Assembly: GCA_023255355.1 (NCBI GenBank)
Contig: JALRIU010000067.1
Span: forward strand, 1 to 11,837
Length of the DNA stretch: 11,837 nt
DNA from: Pseudomonadales bacterium
GTDB taxonomy: Bacteria; Pseudomonadota; Gammaproteobacteria; Pseudomonadales; JAHEIH01
Direction of reading: 5' to 3'
In this document: positions 1 to 7,580 of the stretch, one piece after another
Layout: every line of letters starts with the position of its first letter
Numbering within the stretch: the stretch's first letter is position 1
Translations under genes and position numbers: made by a program
The notes under the pieces: model-generated
Seen by the model: the letters and a program-made list of their open reading frames with translations, nothing else
Databases searched by the model: none
Told to the model about the DNA's origin: nothing

Positions 1-2
1 CA

Positions 3-572
3 ATTATTTCTAATGCCTCATGCACCACTAACTGCTTGGCACCTGTTGCTAAAGTACTGAATGACGCGATTGGTATTGAAATGGGTCAAATGACCACGAT
101 ACATGCTTACACCAATGACCAGAATTTGAGCGACGTTTACCATAAAGATATGTATCGTGCGCGTTCTGCGACCCAATCGATGATCCCAACTGCCACAGGC
201 GCTGCTAAAGCTGTTGGTTTGGTTTTACCTGAATTGAAAGGTAAGTTAGATGGTATGGCAGTACGTGTGCCTACCATTAACGTATCATTGGTCGATCTTA
301 ATTTTGTCGCCAGTCGCGAAACAAGCGCTGAAGAAATCAATGCGCTCTTGAAAGCAGCTGCTGAGAGCGGTCCTTTGAAAGGTGTTTTGACCTACAACGA
401 GGAGCCATTGGTGTCTATCGACTTCAACCATCAGCCTGCATCTTCTAATTTTGATGCCACACAAACCAAAGTGATGGGAAAATTTGTCAAAGTTATGTCT
501 TGGTATGATAATGAGTGGGGCTTCTCTAACCGTATGTTGGATAATACCCTCGTTCTAATGTCTGCTAAATAG
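3..572 (+). CDS. gap: Glyceraldehyde-3-phosphate dehydrogenase, 3' part (5' end outside window)
   Basis: This is the catalytic half of a phosphorylating GAPDH, which converts glyceraldehyde-3-phosphate to 1,3-bisphosphoglycerate with NAD in cytosolic glycolysis. The open frame is already running at base 3 and reads IISNASCTTNCLAP, the active-site signature. The nucleophilic Cys is codon 21-23 and the base His is in TTIHAYT at 102-104. Later come the conserved RVPTINVSLVDL segment and the C-terminal WYDNEWGFSN motif. About 189 residues are present of the usual 330 or so; the NAD-binding half lies upstream. A TTG at 36 is inside the active-site motif and is not a real start. Erythrose-4-phosphate dehydrogenase (Epd) was considered, but the ATGAAKAVGLVLPELKGKLDGMAVRVPT stretch (about residues 65-92 here) is GAPDH-like. 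pykA follows by less than 12 nt, so the two are probably cotranscribed. Confidence 0.96.
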   Translation: MISNASCTTNCLAPVAKVLNDAIGIEMGQMTTIHAYTNDQNLSDVYHKDMYRARSATQSMIPTATGAAKAVGLVLPELKGKLDGMAVRVPTINVSLVDLNFVASRETSAEEINALLKAAAESGPLKGVLTYNEEPLVSIDFNHQPASSNFDATQTKVMGKFVKVMSWYDNEWGFSNRMLDNTLVLMSAK

Positions 573-579
573 TAGGTAA

Positions 580-2037
580 ATGATGACCTCAAAAACACCA
601 CAGCTGCGTCGTACCAAAATTGTTGCGACCCTAGGTCCTGCCACTGATGATCCGATGGTTTTGGAAAAGTTGTTACTTGCAGGTGTTAACGTTGTGCGTA
701 TTAACTTTTCTCACGGTGATGAAGCAGAGCATCGTCGCCGTGTTGAAATGGTTCGTGAAATTAGTACGCGCCATAGATTGTTTGTGGCGGTGTTGGGGGA
801 CTTACAAGGACCAAAAATCCGTATTGCTCGTTTTGCCAACAAAAAGGTCTTTTTAAACGAGGGCGATGCTTTTACCCTCTGTGCTAGCCTCGATAAAAAT
901 GCTGGCGATCAATACAGGGTCGGTCTTGATTACACTGATCTCCCCAATGATTGTAAGGTGGATGATATCTTGATGCTTGATGATGGTCGTGTGCAGCTGC
1001 AGGTGACTGATATTCAAGGTGATCAAGTGCATACTATTGTCACCGTGGGTGGGGATTTGTCCAACAATAAGGGCATCAATTTGCAGGGTGGTGGTCTTTC
1101 TGCACCTGCGTTGACTGACAAAGACTTACGAGATATTAAACTTGCTGCCTCGCTTGATGTTGACTATTTAGCTGTCTCTTTTCCTCGCTCGGGTGAGGAT
1201 ATTGAACGAGCTCGTCAATTATTGAAAGAAGCAGGTGGCGAAGCGAGTATTGTTGCCAAAATCGAACGTGCTGAGACGGTTGCATCGGCCGAAGCTTTGG
1301 ATGATATGATCAAGGCGAGTGATTGCGTTATGGTTGCCCGAGGCGACTTGGGTGTTGAAATTGGCGATGCCGGCTTAGTCGGAGTCCAAAAACGTATTAT
1401 CAAGCGTGCTCGTCAGCTCAATACTACCGTAATCACAGCAACTCAAATGATGGAGTCAATGATCCATTCGCAATTGCCGACTCGTGCTGAAGTTTTCGAC
1501 GTGGCAAATGCTGTGCTTGATGGTACCGACGCGGTGATGCTTTCAGCAGAAACAGCAGCAGGTGAGTACCCAGTACAAACTGTCAATGCCATGGTGCGTG
1601 TCATCATGGGCGCAGAAGCGCAGCGTGAAATCCAGGTTTCGCGTCACCGTATGGATATTGAATACGAGTTTATTGATGAAACCATTGCGTTAGCGGTGAT
1701 GTATTCTGCTAACCATTTGAAGGGCGTAAAGGCGGTCATTGCCTTGACTGAGTCCGGTTCAACTCCATTGGTGATGTCGCGTATTAGTTCTGGACTGCCA
1801 ATTTTTGCTCTTTCTCCCAGCAAGAAAGCTCAGCGGATTATGAGTTTATATCGTGGTGTATCTTCAGTGGCATTCCAGCCAAAAGATTTAAGTCTTAAAG
1901 ATGTGACGGAAAAATCTATCGAAGAACTTCGCAGCCGGGGTATTGTTACCACGGGTGACGTAGTGATTTTATCGCGTGGCGATGCCATGGGTGTGCACGG
2001 CGGAACAGATACGATGCAAATTATTCGTGTCTCCTAA
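580..2037 (+). CDS. pykA: Pyruvate kinase, PykA type
   Basis: Converts phosphoenolpyruvate and ADP to pyruvate and ATP, the last step of glycolysis. The 485-residue protein matches E. coli PykA in length and along its whole course. The N-terminal RRTKIVATLGPA strand, NFSHG and LGDLQGPKIR open the barrel. The catalytic Lys lies in IVAKIERAE (K227, numbered from 580). MVARGDLGVEIG and ITATQMMESM, followed by PTRAEVFDVANAVLDGTDA, complete the active site, and a C-terminal domain with GSTPLVMSRISS follows. Two adjacent ATG codons (580 and 583) are possible starts. The weak Shine-Dalgarno TAGG at 573-576 sits only 3 nt from the first and 6 nt from the second, so 583 may be the true start (484 aa). 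It lies directly behind gap in the same orientation, which suggests a gap-pykA operon. Confidence 0.96.
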   Translation: MMTSKTPQLRRTKIVATLGPATDDPMVLEKLLLAGVNVVRINFSHGDEAEHRRRVEMVREISTRHRLFVAVLGDLQGPKIRIARFANKKVFLNEGDAFTLCASLDKNAGDQYRVGLDYTDLPNDCKVDDILMLDDGRVQLQVTDIQGDQVHTIVTVGGDLSNNKGINLQGGGLSAPALTDKDLRDIKLAASLDVDYLAVSFPRSGEDIERARQLLKEAGGEASIVAKIERAETVASAEALDDMIKASDCVMVARGDLGVEIGDAGLVGVQKRIIKRARQLNTTVITATQMMESMIHSQLPTRAEVFDVANAVLDGTDAVMLSAETAAGEYPVQTVNAMVRVIMGAEAQREIQVSRHRMDIEYEFIDETIALAVMYSANHLKGVKAVIALTESGSTPLVMSRISSGLPIFALSPSKKAQRIMSLYRGVSSVAFQPKDLSLKDVTEKSIEELRSRGIVTTGDVVILSRGDAMGVHGGTDTMQIIRVS

Positions 2038-2084
2038 AAATACTTAATAGATTTTTCATTCTAGTAAACTTCAAAACATAGATA

Positions 2085-2135
2085 TTGCGTCCTGTCATCA
2101 AAGATAGGGCGTAACTTTCCTGCCTTTATTTCTAT
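2085..2135 (+). terminator. Probable terminator of the gap-pykA unit
   Basis: A 12-bp stem is visible: TTGCGTCCTGTC at 2085-2096 pairs with GATAGGGCGTAA at 2103-2114, with three G-U wobbles and no bulge, closing a 6-nt loop (ATCAAA). It lies 48 nt after the pykA stop. A pyrimidine-rich stretch follows at 2115-2147, but it is not an unbroken U run, so this is a fair rather than a classic intrinsic terminator. Confidence 0.5.
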
Positions 2136-2149
2136 ATTTTTTCGAAGAT

Positions 2150-2181
2150 AAACATATGACGAAACGATTCATGTCATGTTT
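2150..2181. repeat. Imperfect inverted repeat upstream of the rhamnosidase gene
   Basis: AAACATATGAC (2150-2160) and GTCATGTTT (2173-2181) are inverted copies, apart from an extra AT in the left arm, and are separated by 12 nt. The site is 69 nt upstream of the proposed rhamnosidase start, in an AT-rich region that must hold that gene's promoter, so it could be a regulator site or an RNA hairpin. I see no convincing -35/-10 pair close by. The role is unknown. Confidence 0.3.
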
Positions 2182-2249
2182 TTCAGATTCTGTTTGTTTT
2201 CTTGCGTTTGCTCGTTAGACTAAAAAAAATAAAAAATGTGGATATAGTT

Positions 2250-5200
2250 ATGCTCAAACGTTTTGTTTTACTCGTCTCTTTTGGTGTTTTAATTGGCCTT
2301 TCCGGATGCCATTCGGCGTCAGTGAATACCGGCGATAATTCGCCAGTAAAATTACAAGTTGAATATCGTAATGAGCCTTTAGGTATCGATGTATTGGCGC
2401 CTCGTTTTAGTTGGCAAATGCCTACTCAGATCGGCGTTAGAGGACAGTCACAGCAAGCCTACCAAATTATTGTCAGTGATGAACAACATCGGCGTGTTTG
2501 GGATTCTGGCCGAATAGAGGATAGTCGTTCATTACATGTGACGTATAAAGGTGCTCCGCTAGAGCCTACTACGCGCTATGACTGGTCGGTTAATGTTTGG
2601 GATCAATCAGGAGCTGAGTATGCGTCGAGCTCTTGGTTTGAAACGGGCTTGCTGAATACTAAACTATCTGCTTGGGAAGGGGCTGAATGGATTGGTGTTA
2701 ATCCTGATGATATTGCATTTAATGCGTTTTACCTGCCGTTACACGATTTAGAAGTATCGTTGCAGATTCTACCCGGTAGTCAACGAGCGGGAATCGTTCT
2801 TGCAGCTAACGATCCACGCTTTATGGACCCCTACAAAAATGTCTATCAGGTCAAAAACCAGCCAGGTGAAAGCTATTTCAAGGTTGAATTAGACGTAACA
2901 GAAATTGCTAGCGATGGTTTAGCGAGATTACATTTTTATCGTGCTGGCTATACGCCTGACGACGATCCAAATACGCCGATAGCTAGTTTTAATATTCATG
3001 CAGCGGCGATTAATAAAGAAAATGCCCATGAGTTACATAACCTTCTCATTCATAATGAATACGGTGTGTTAACCGTGCAGATAGATGGCAGAGGTGATAT
3101 TTTTGACCCTGCTAGAGAATTGTCAGGGTTTGAAAGAATGATGCCCCCATTGGTGATGGGAGCCAAGGTTCAACTCAATCCGCTAGGGCATAATCACGAC
3201 TATATTACCTACGGTATGTTAGGAGAAATTGGTTTTGCAGTTCCCGCAGAGCAACAAGCAGTTTTTAAGGATTTAGTCGTAAGAAATATCCATCAACCAC
3301 GTAATGTGCTGTTTTCTGAAACCGCCGTCGACAAATTATCCTCATTGTTTGTTGATGCTAGCGATCAAGTTCAAGTATCAGCTGGAGAATATCTTGTTAA
3401 TGGCGGCTCGACTGGTTTGATCGTAACCGCCGATCCTTCTAAGAATAGTGCACCAATGTTACGTTCTGAATTTTCAGTTGCGGCTAAACCAATTGCTAAG
3501 GCGCGTTTATACAGCACTGCACGTGGCGTGTATGAAATGTATTTGAATGGTGAACGTGTGGGTGACAGTTATTTTAACCCTGGTCTTACTCAGTACAACA
3601 AAACCCATCAATATCAAACCTATGACGTCACCAATTTACTAAATCAGGGTGCCAATGCTTTAGGAGCTATGGTTAGTGAAGGTTGGTGGAGTGGTCAACT
3701 GAGCTATGGTAATACCTGGCATGCGTTTGGTGATAGGCAGGCTCTACTGAGTAAGTTAGTGGTAACTTACCACGATGGTAGCCGCGATGTGTTTGTCAGC
3801 TCTCCTGAGTATTGGTCATACAGTGTGGCCGGGCCAGTTCGATATAGTTCATTGAATATGGGCGAAATTTACGATGCAAGATTGGAAGCTGCTATCGATG
3901 GTTGGGATAAGGCTGGGTTTGAAGATGGTCTTTGGCAGCCTGTTGAAATTGTTCCATTAGAGGATACTCAATCTTTTGCTGTTCGACCCAATATGAGTTT
4001 TACAAGCCAATCTTGGGATTTCAGTGAGCAAGCGTTGGTGGGTCAAATTGATGAGCCTGCCCGTATCTTTAAGGCACTGCAAGCCCAATCGGTCTCAGAG
4101 GTTCGACCAGGCGTATATGTCTATGATCTTGGGCAAAATATTGTCGGGGTTCCCAAGATTCATCTGCCTGATGGTATTGCAGGTAAACCTGTAACATTGC
4201 GCTTTGCAGAAATGCTTTATCCCGATTTGCCAGAGTCTGGTCCAAACGTTGGCATGATTTTGACTGAAAATTATCGCGCCGCCTTGAGTCAAGATATCTA
4301 TATCATGCGCCAAGGTGAACAAACCTATCAACCATATTTTACCTCGCATGGTTTTAGATATATTGAAATTACGGGTATTGAAAAGCCCTTGCCCATTAGT
4401 GCTGTGCAAGGCTTGGTCATGAGTTCTATCCAACAGCTCACTGCTGAGTTCCAAACATCTAATCCAAAGGTCAACAAGCTCTGGCAGAACCTTACATGGT
4501 CAGCGATAGATAATTTCCTTTCGGTACCTACCGATTGCCCACAACGCAACGAGCGGATGGGCTGGTCTGGCGATATCAATGTGTTCTCAAGAACGGCAAC
4601 TTATCTTACGGATGCTGCTCCATTTTTAAGTCGTCACTTATTGGGGATGCGTGATATTCAGCCCGATAGTGGTCGTTTTACTGATATCGCTCCACTCGGT
4701 GGTGGATTTGGCGGCGTGTTGTGGGGTAGTGCAGGCATAACCGTTGCCTGGGAAAACTATCAGCAATATGGCGATGTGGCGACACTTCGTGAGCATTATC
4801 CAGCGATGGTTCGTTATATGGATTATTTGGATTCTGTGATTGATCCAGAAAATGGTATTTTGATGGATGCACAGCTTGGTGACTGGCTTGGTCCTCAAAA
4901 CGGTCAATTGGGTTCGATCTACTTAGCATCAGCCTACCATGTGTTTACCTTGAAAATTATGCAGAATGTGGCGACCGTTCTCGATAGGCCTAATGACGCT
5001 CAAAAATATGCCGAACAACATCAACAGCGACGTGATTATTTTAATAGCACCTTTATTAAAGATGGTCAGCCGCAAGGTATTGTTGGCTCTGGCCCAATGT
5101 TTAATGCCATGGTGCCGCCATTCAAAACGCAAACGGCGGCTACCCAAACAGCTTATGCAGTTCCTTTGGCTTTGGACGTATTTGCTGATGAGCAGCGCTC

Positions 5201-5870
5201 GATAATGGCTAAAGGTCTATTGAAGGTCGTATCGCAATCTAATGTTGATGATGGCGGTATCGAACGCCCACCGTATTCTTTGATGACAGGCTTTATCGGT
5301 ACTGCCTGGATCAGCAAGGCACTATCTGATGCAGGTTATGACGACGATGCTTACCGCTTATTGACCAATGAAACATATCCTTCTTGGTTATATTCTGTTA
5401 ACCAAGGGGCAACGACGATTTGGGAGCGACTTAATGGTTACACTGTTGAGAATGGCTTTGGTGGTAACAATAGTATGAATTCATTTAACCATTATTCGTT
5501 TGGTGCGGTTGGCCAATGGATGATGGCAAATGCCGCCGGTATTCAGCGCGCCGAACCCGGATTTCATCACTTTGTCTTACAGCCGAGTATTGATCGGAGC
5601 GGTTCTATTGAGTGGGTGAAAGGGCATTATGATTCACCCTATGGCCGCATCGAGAGTGCCTGGAAGTTGGTCGATGGGGTTCTAAATTACCAAGCGACCG
5701 TCCCCGCTAATACGACGGCGCAATTGGTATTACCCAGGGGAACCGAGGTTAAAGAGGGCGGTAAATCTCTTGTGGAAGGTAATGGTATCTCTGATATTAT
5801 GGTTCGAGATGGTAAGTTAATGCTGCGCTTGGGTTCTGGAACCTACGATTTTACCGCGTCAGGAATTTAG
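2250..5870 (+). CDS. GH78 alpha-L-rhamnosidase, predicted lipoprotein
   Basis: Predicted to hydrolyse terminal alpha-L-rhamnose from polysaccharides, oligosaccharides or glycosides. From ATG 2250 the protein is 1206 aa and opens with a lipoprotein signal: MLKR, a hydrophobic core and lipobox LSGC (lipidated C20). The next residue is His rather than Asp, so the outer membrane is the likely destination. The open frame reaches back to a TTG at 2202, but that start would bury the signal peptide; a weak GGAT at 2239-2242 precedes 2250. Family features in order: an N-terminal fibronectin-like segment with LQVEYRNEPLGID and PRFSWQM (about 30-135); a less typical region (about 145-400); the Bac_rhamnosid_N-like module with YEMYLNGERVGDSYFNPG (about 405-490); a beta module with VYDLGQNIVG (about 620-740); the alpha/alpha barrel with DCPQRNERMGWSGD (D762-D775, including E768); then IWERLNG (E1059) and FNHYSFGAVGQW; and a C-terminal beta domain. 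By family analogy E768 and E1059 are candidate general acid and base. It lies beside rhamnose catabolic genes, which supports the substrate. Confidence 0.93.
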   Translation: MLKRFVLLVSFGVLIGLSGCHSASVNTGDNSPVKLQVEYRNEPLGIDVLAPRFSWQMPTQIGVRGQSQQAYQIIVSDEQHRRVWDSGRIEDSRSLHVTYKGAPLEPTTRYDWSVNVWDQSGAEYASSSWFETGLLNTKLSAWEGAEWIGVNPDDIAFNAFYLPLHDLEVSLQILPGSQRAGIVLAANDPRFMDPYKNVYQVKNQPGESYFKVELDVTEIASDGLARLHFYRAGYTPDDDPNTPIASFNIHAAAINKENAHELHNLLIHNEYGVLTVQIDGRGDIFDPARELSGFERMMPPLVMGAKVQLNPLGHNHDYITYGMLGEIGFAVPAEQQAVFKDLVVRNIHQPRNVLFSETAVDKLSSLFVDASDQVQVSAGEYLVNGGSTGLIVTADPSKNSAPMLRSEFSVAAKPIAKARLYSTARGVYEMYLNGERVGDSYFNPGLTQYNKTHQYQTYDVTNLLNQGANALGAMVSEGWWSGQLSYGNTWHAFGDRQALLSKLVVTYHDGSRDVFVSSPEYWSYSVAGPVRYSSLNMGEIYDARLEAAIDGWDKAGFEDGLWQPVEIVPLEDTQSFAVRPNMSFTSQSWDFSEQALVGQIDEPARIFKALQAQSVSEVRPGVYVYDLGQNIVGVPKIHLPDGIAGKPVTLRFAEMLYPDLPESGPNVGMILTENYRAALSQDIYIMRQGEQTYQPYFTSHGFRYIEITGIEKPLPISAVQGLVMSSIQQLTAEFQTSNPKVNKLWQNLTWSAIDNFLSVPTDCPQRNERMGWSGDINVFSRTATYLTDAAPFLSRHLLGMRDIQPDSGRFTDIAPLGGGFGGVLWGSAGITVAWENYQQYGDVATLREHYPAMVRYMDYLDSVIDPENGILMDAQLGDWLGPQNGQLGSIYLASAYHVFTLKIMQNVATVLDRPNDAQKYAEQHQQRRDYFNSTFIKDGQPQGIVGSGPMFNAMVPPFKTQTAATQTAYAVPLALDVFADEQRSIMAKGLLKVVSQSNVDDGGIERPPYSLMTGFIGTAWISKALSDAGYDDDAYRLLTNETYPSWLYSVNQGATTIWERLNGYTVENGFGGNNSMNSFNHYSFGAVGQWMMANAAGIQRAEPGFHHFVLQPSIDRSGSIEWVKGHYDSPYGRIESAWKLVDGVLNYQATVPANTTAQLVLPRGTEVKEGGKSLVEGNGISDIMVRDGKLMLRLGSGTYDFTASGI

Positions 5871-5926
5871 GTCTCAAGAGACTGGTTGATTTCATGAAAA
5901 CTGGATTTTAAGCGCATCTCTCTACT

Positions 5927-5954
5927 TTGGATTAATTGTAAGTATACTTACAAT
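5927..5954 (+). promoter_or_regulatory. Weak promoter candidate overlapping the palindrome
   Basis: TTGGAT (5927-5932) and TACAAT (5949-5954) are spaced 16 bp apart and resemble sigma-70 -35 and -10 boxes (3/6 and 5/6 matches). The -10 box falls inside the right arm of the palindrome, as expected for a repressor-controlled promoter. A good Shine-Dalgarno (AAGG, 5969-5972) and the remnant gene's ATG at 5982 follow. The call rests on motif resemblance only. Confidence 0.35.
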
Positions 5955-5958
5955 TAAT
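5931..5958. promoter_or_regulatory. Perfect 28-bp palindrome, probable operator
   Basis: The half-site ATTAATTGTAAGTA (5931-5944) is followed without a spacer by its exact reverse complement (5945-5958), giving 14 perfect base pairs of dyad symmetry. The core TTGTAAGTATACTTACAA resembles operators of dimeric winged-helix repressors such as the GntR/FadR group; that family assignment is inference. It lies 23 nt upstream of the remnant monooxygenase start, between the rhamnosidase gene and that remnant. No regulator gene is in the window. Confidence 0.6.
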
Positions 5959-5981
5959 TTTTAACTCCAAGGTTAATGACT

Positions 5982-6180
5982 ATGCGCTATTACAGAGATG
6001 GCTTTCGCCCAGGTAACCCAGACCTTAAAGATCCTGCACCATGTCGACGCGAAAACGTCGTTGGATATAGGGCGATGCCTGAAACTGTCGATGTCTTGAT
6101 TGCCGGTGCCGGGCCTGCAGCCGGCGACAAAACTTTTATTTAGAACTGTTTCGATACATAGAATAGTCGCTAGTCTCTAA
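5982..6180 (+). pseudogene. 5' remnant of an FAD-dependent aromatic (phenol-type) monooxygenase gene
   Basis: ATG 5982, 9 nt after AAGG (5969-5972), opens a 53-codon frame ending at TAG 6141-6143. Its product begins MRYYRDGFRPGNPDL and continues to PETVDVLIAGAGPA, which matches the N-terminus of class A flavin monooxygenases (phenol 2-monooxygenase/3-hydroxybenzoate 4-monooxygenase group) up to the GxGxxG FAD-binding motif. After GPA the frame fails. In the +1 frame, bases 6124-6171 read ATKLLFRTVSIHRIVA, which resembles the family's next helix and the RIVE strand in register. This fits loss of about 8 nt (most of the GLTL codons) near 6118-6123 and later drift. The remaining several hundred codons are absent: the 3' end of the kinase gene begins at 6184. 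The family recognition is good; the exact deletion is inferred. The alternative ATG at 5976 is too close to the Shine-Dalgarno. Confidence 0.75.
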
Positions 6181-6183
6181 TCG

Positions 6184-7554
6184 CTAGACCCCCGCAATCG
6201 CTTGCCACCTTTCGGCATATTCCTCTAGTCCCAAGATATTTAAAGACTCAATCTGTTTAAACTCGACCGGAAACAGCTTTGCATCGCTCCATCGCGTCAA
6301 TAACCAAGTACCCATCACTGTGCCGGTGGTTTCATCAGAGGTTACCACACGTTGTTGAGGTCTTAGTTGTGCCAGCAAGCTAAGCAGTGTCGGATTTTTA
6401 CTGCCCATACTACCAAAAATGATATCACCGCTATCCGCTCCAAGAAGATTAAGTTCATGATGAATCATTAGTGCTATATATACCGTTGCCAGTGCTGCGA
6501 TAGATCGTGGCTGCCCAATGATTTCGCCTGTTTGGCCTTGAAACGGCCCTGAGCCTTCTGCAAATGAGGGTTTGATAAAATTGTTCAGCGCGATTTCACG
6601 TTCTACTGAAGTCTTGTCTATGGAATTACTGTCGGTGGCAAAAGTGTTAATTAATCTATCGAATTCTCTACCACCCATGAACCTGGCGCAGGGAATCGGC
6701 TGCCCTAAAACGCTGACGTTTGCCAGCATATCAGCGGTTTCTACTAGGTTTTTTGCTTGACCCTCGGAACACATGGTGACTATCCACGTCCCAGTTGAAA
6801 CAACAGTAAATGCATCGATTTGGTTGCCTAGGTAGCGCGCAAAACTCGCATTCGAATCGTGTACACCAGGAAAAACAAGGCAATCTTGGGTGAGCCCAGT
6901 TGCCGCGGCAAATTCAGCACTGACTGGACCTAGGCTATCAAATGCTTTTACCAAGGGAGGCATCGCTCCTGCTAACTCTAATGAATTTACTAGGGCGCTA
7001 TAATTATCTGCGACGGGAGACCATAAGTCTGTGTGACAACCAAGCGATGTTTTTTCGTTCGCCATAATTTTGGTCATACGCCATGCCCAGTACTGCGGAT
7101 ACATTAAGACATACTTGGTAGTAGCAAACTCTTTAGGATAGTGTGTTTTTAACCACCATAATTGTCTGCCAAGATTTAGACCTGCAGATAGATTTGGCGA
7201 TAGCGTTTCAGTAAAGGGTGGTCGAATATTGTTATATTCACTGTCATCATCGGATATGGTTTCGTGTTCATAGTCGAGTACAGGTAACGCGACATTGTCG
7301 TATCCATCGATAAGCACCGCACAAGCGCCATGGGTAGAAATATTAATTTTGGTTATCTGGAATTCTTGGTTCGCTTCTTTAAGAGTCGCAATTAACCATG
7401 TTTCGATTTTCGCAAGATCAGCATGTGGATAGCTGTTGTCTTGTAGTGGGGTGTTACTTGTGCCTTTTGACCAAACAATTTTACCAAGATCGTTAATAAC
7501 GTATCCCTTAATGTTGGTTTTGCCAATATCAAAAATGAAAGTATGGTTTTTCAA
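6184..7554 (-). CDS. rhaK: FGGY-family sugar kinase, probable L-rhamnulokinase
   Basis: Predicted to phosphorylate L-rhamnulose to L-rhamnulose-1-phosphate with ATP in the cytosol. The protein has the actin-like FGGY kinase pattern: an N-terminal phosphate loop FIFDIGKTNIKGYV, a catalytic Asp in FPGVHDSNASF (D233 from the chosen start), the second phosphate motif VVSTGTW (about 251-257), FMGGREF, and a late nucleotide-binding segment IIFGSMGSKNP. No ATG or GTG lies at the 5' end. The open frame goes back to a TTG at 7608, but the conserved kinase fold begins right after the TTG at 7554-7552, a GAAGGG lies 10 nt before it, and a promoter candidate lies between the two TTGs. I therefore choose 7554 (456 aa). 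Sugar specificity comes from context: it is divergent from rhaEW and rhaI, and no other kinase is present. FGGY members acting on fuculose or xylulose cannot be excluded from sequence alone. Confidence 0.85.
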   Translation of the reverse strand: MKNHTFIFDIGKTNIKGYVINDLGKIVWSKGTSNTPLQDNSYPHADLAKIETWLIATLKEANQEFQITKINISTHGACAVLIDGYDNVALPVLDYEHETISDDDSEYNNIRPPFTETLSPNLSAGLNLGRQLWWLKTHYPKEFATTKYVLMYPQYWAWRMTKIMANEKTSLGCHTDLWSPVADNYSALVNSLELAGAMPPLVKAFDSLGPVSAEFAAATGLTQDCLVFPGVHDSNASFARYLGNQIDAFTVVSTGTWIVTMCSEGQAKNLVETADMLANVSVLGQPIPCARFMGGREFDRLINTFATDSNSIDKTSVEREIALNNFIKPSFAEGSGPFQGQTGEIIGQPRSIAALATVYIALMIHHELNLLGADSGDIIFGSMGSKNPTLLSLLAQLRPQQRVVTSDETTGTVMGTWLLTRWSDAKLFPVEFKQIESLNILGLEEYAERWQAIAGV

Positions 7555-7580
7555 CGAGTCTCTGCCCTTCAAATGATCAC

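Noticed and set aside
3..572. Erythrose-4-phosphate dehydrogenase (Epd) instead of GAPDH
   Set aside because: The segment after the active site follows the GAPDH pattern (ATGAAKAVG, LDGMAVRVPT) rather than the Epd pattern. Only half of the gene is visible.
2202..2249. N-terminal extension of the rhamnosidase from TTG 2202
   Set aside because: It would add 16 charged residues in front of a clear lipoprotein signal peptide. ATG 2250 gives a standard signal with lipobox LSGC.
4095..5147. Several open frames on the minus strand inside the rhamnosidase gene
   Set aside because: They lie opposite a strongly supported GH78 coding sequence, show no recognisable family motif and look like antisense shadows.
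5870..5883. Short inverted repeat GTCTC-AA-GAGAC right after the rhamnosidase stop, as a terminator
   Set aside because: The stem is only 4-5 bp and no U-run follows, so a terminator call is not supported.
6103..6126. GC-rich cluster of GCCGG repeats as a hairpin or terminator
   Set aside because: It is explained by codons of the FAD-binding motif in the remnant gene. The possible stem is 5 bp with an 8-nt loop and no T-tract.
6167..6187. Direct repeat TCGCTAG (6167-6173 and 6181-6187) as an insertion-sequence target duplication
   Set aside because: It is only 7 bp with 7 nt between copies and no element remains between them. Chance cannot be ruled out.
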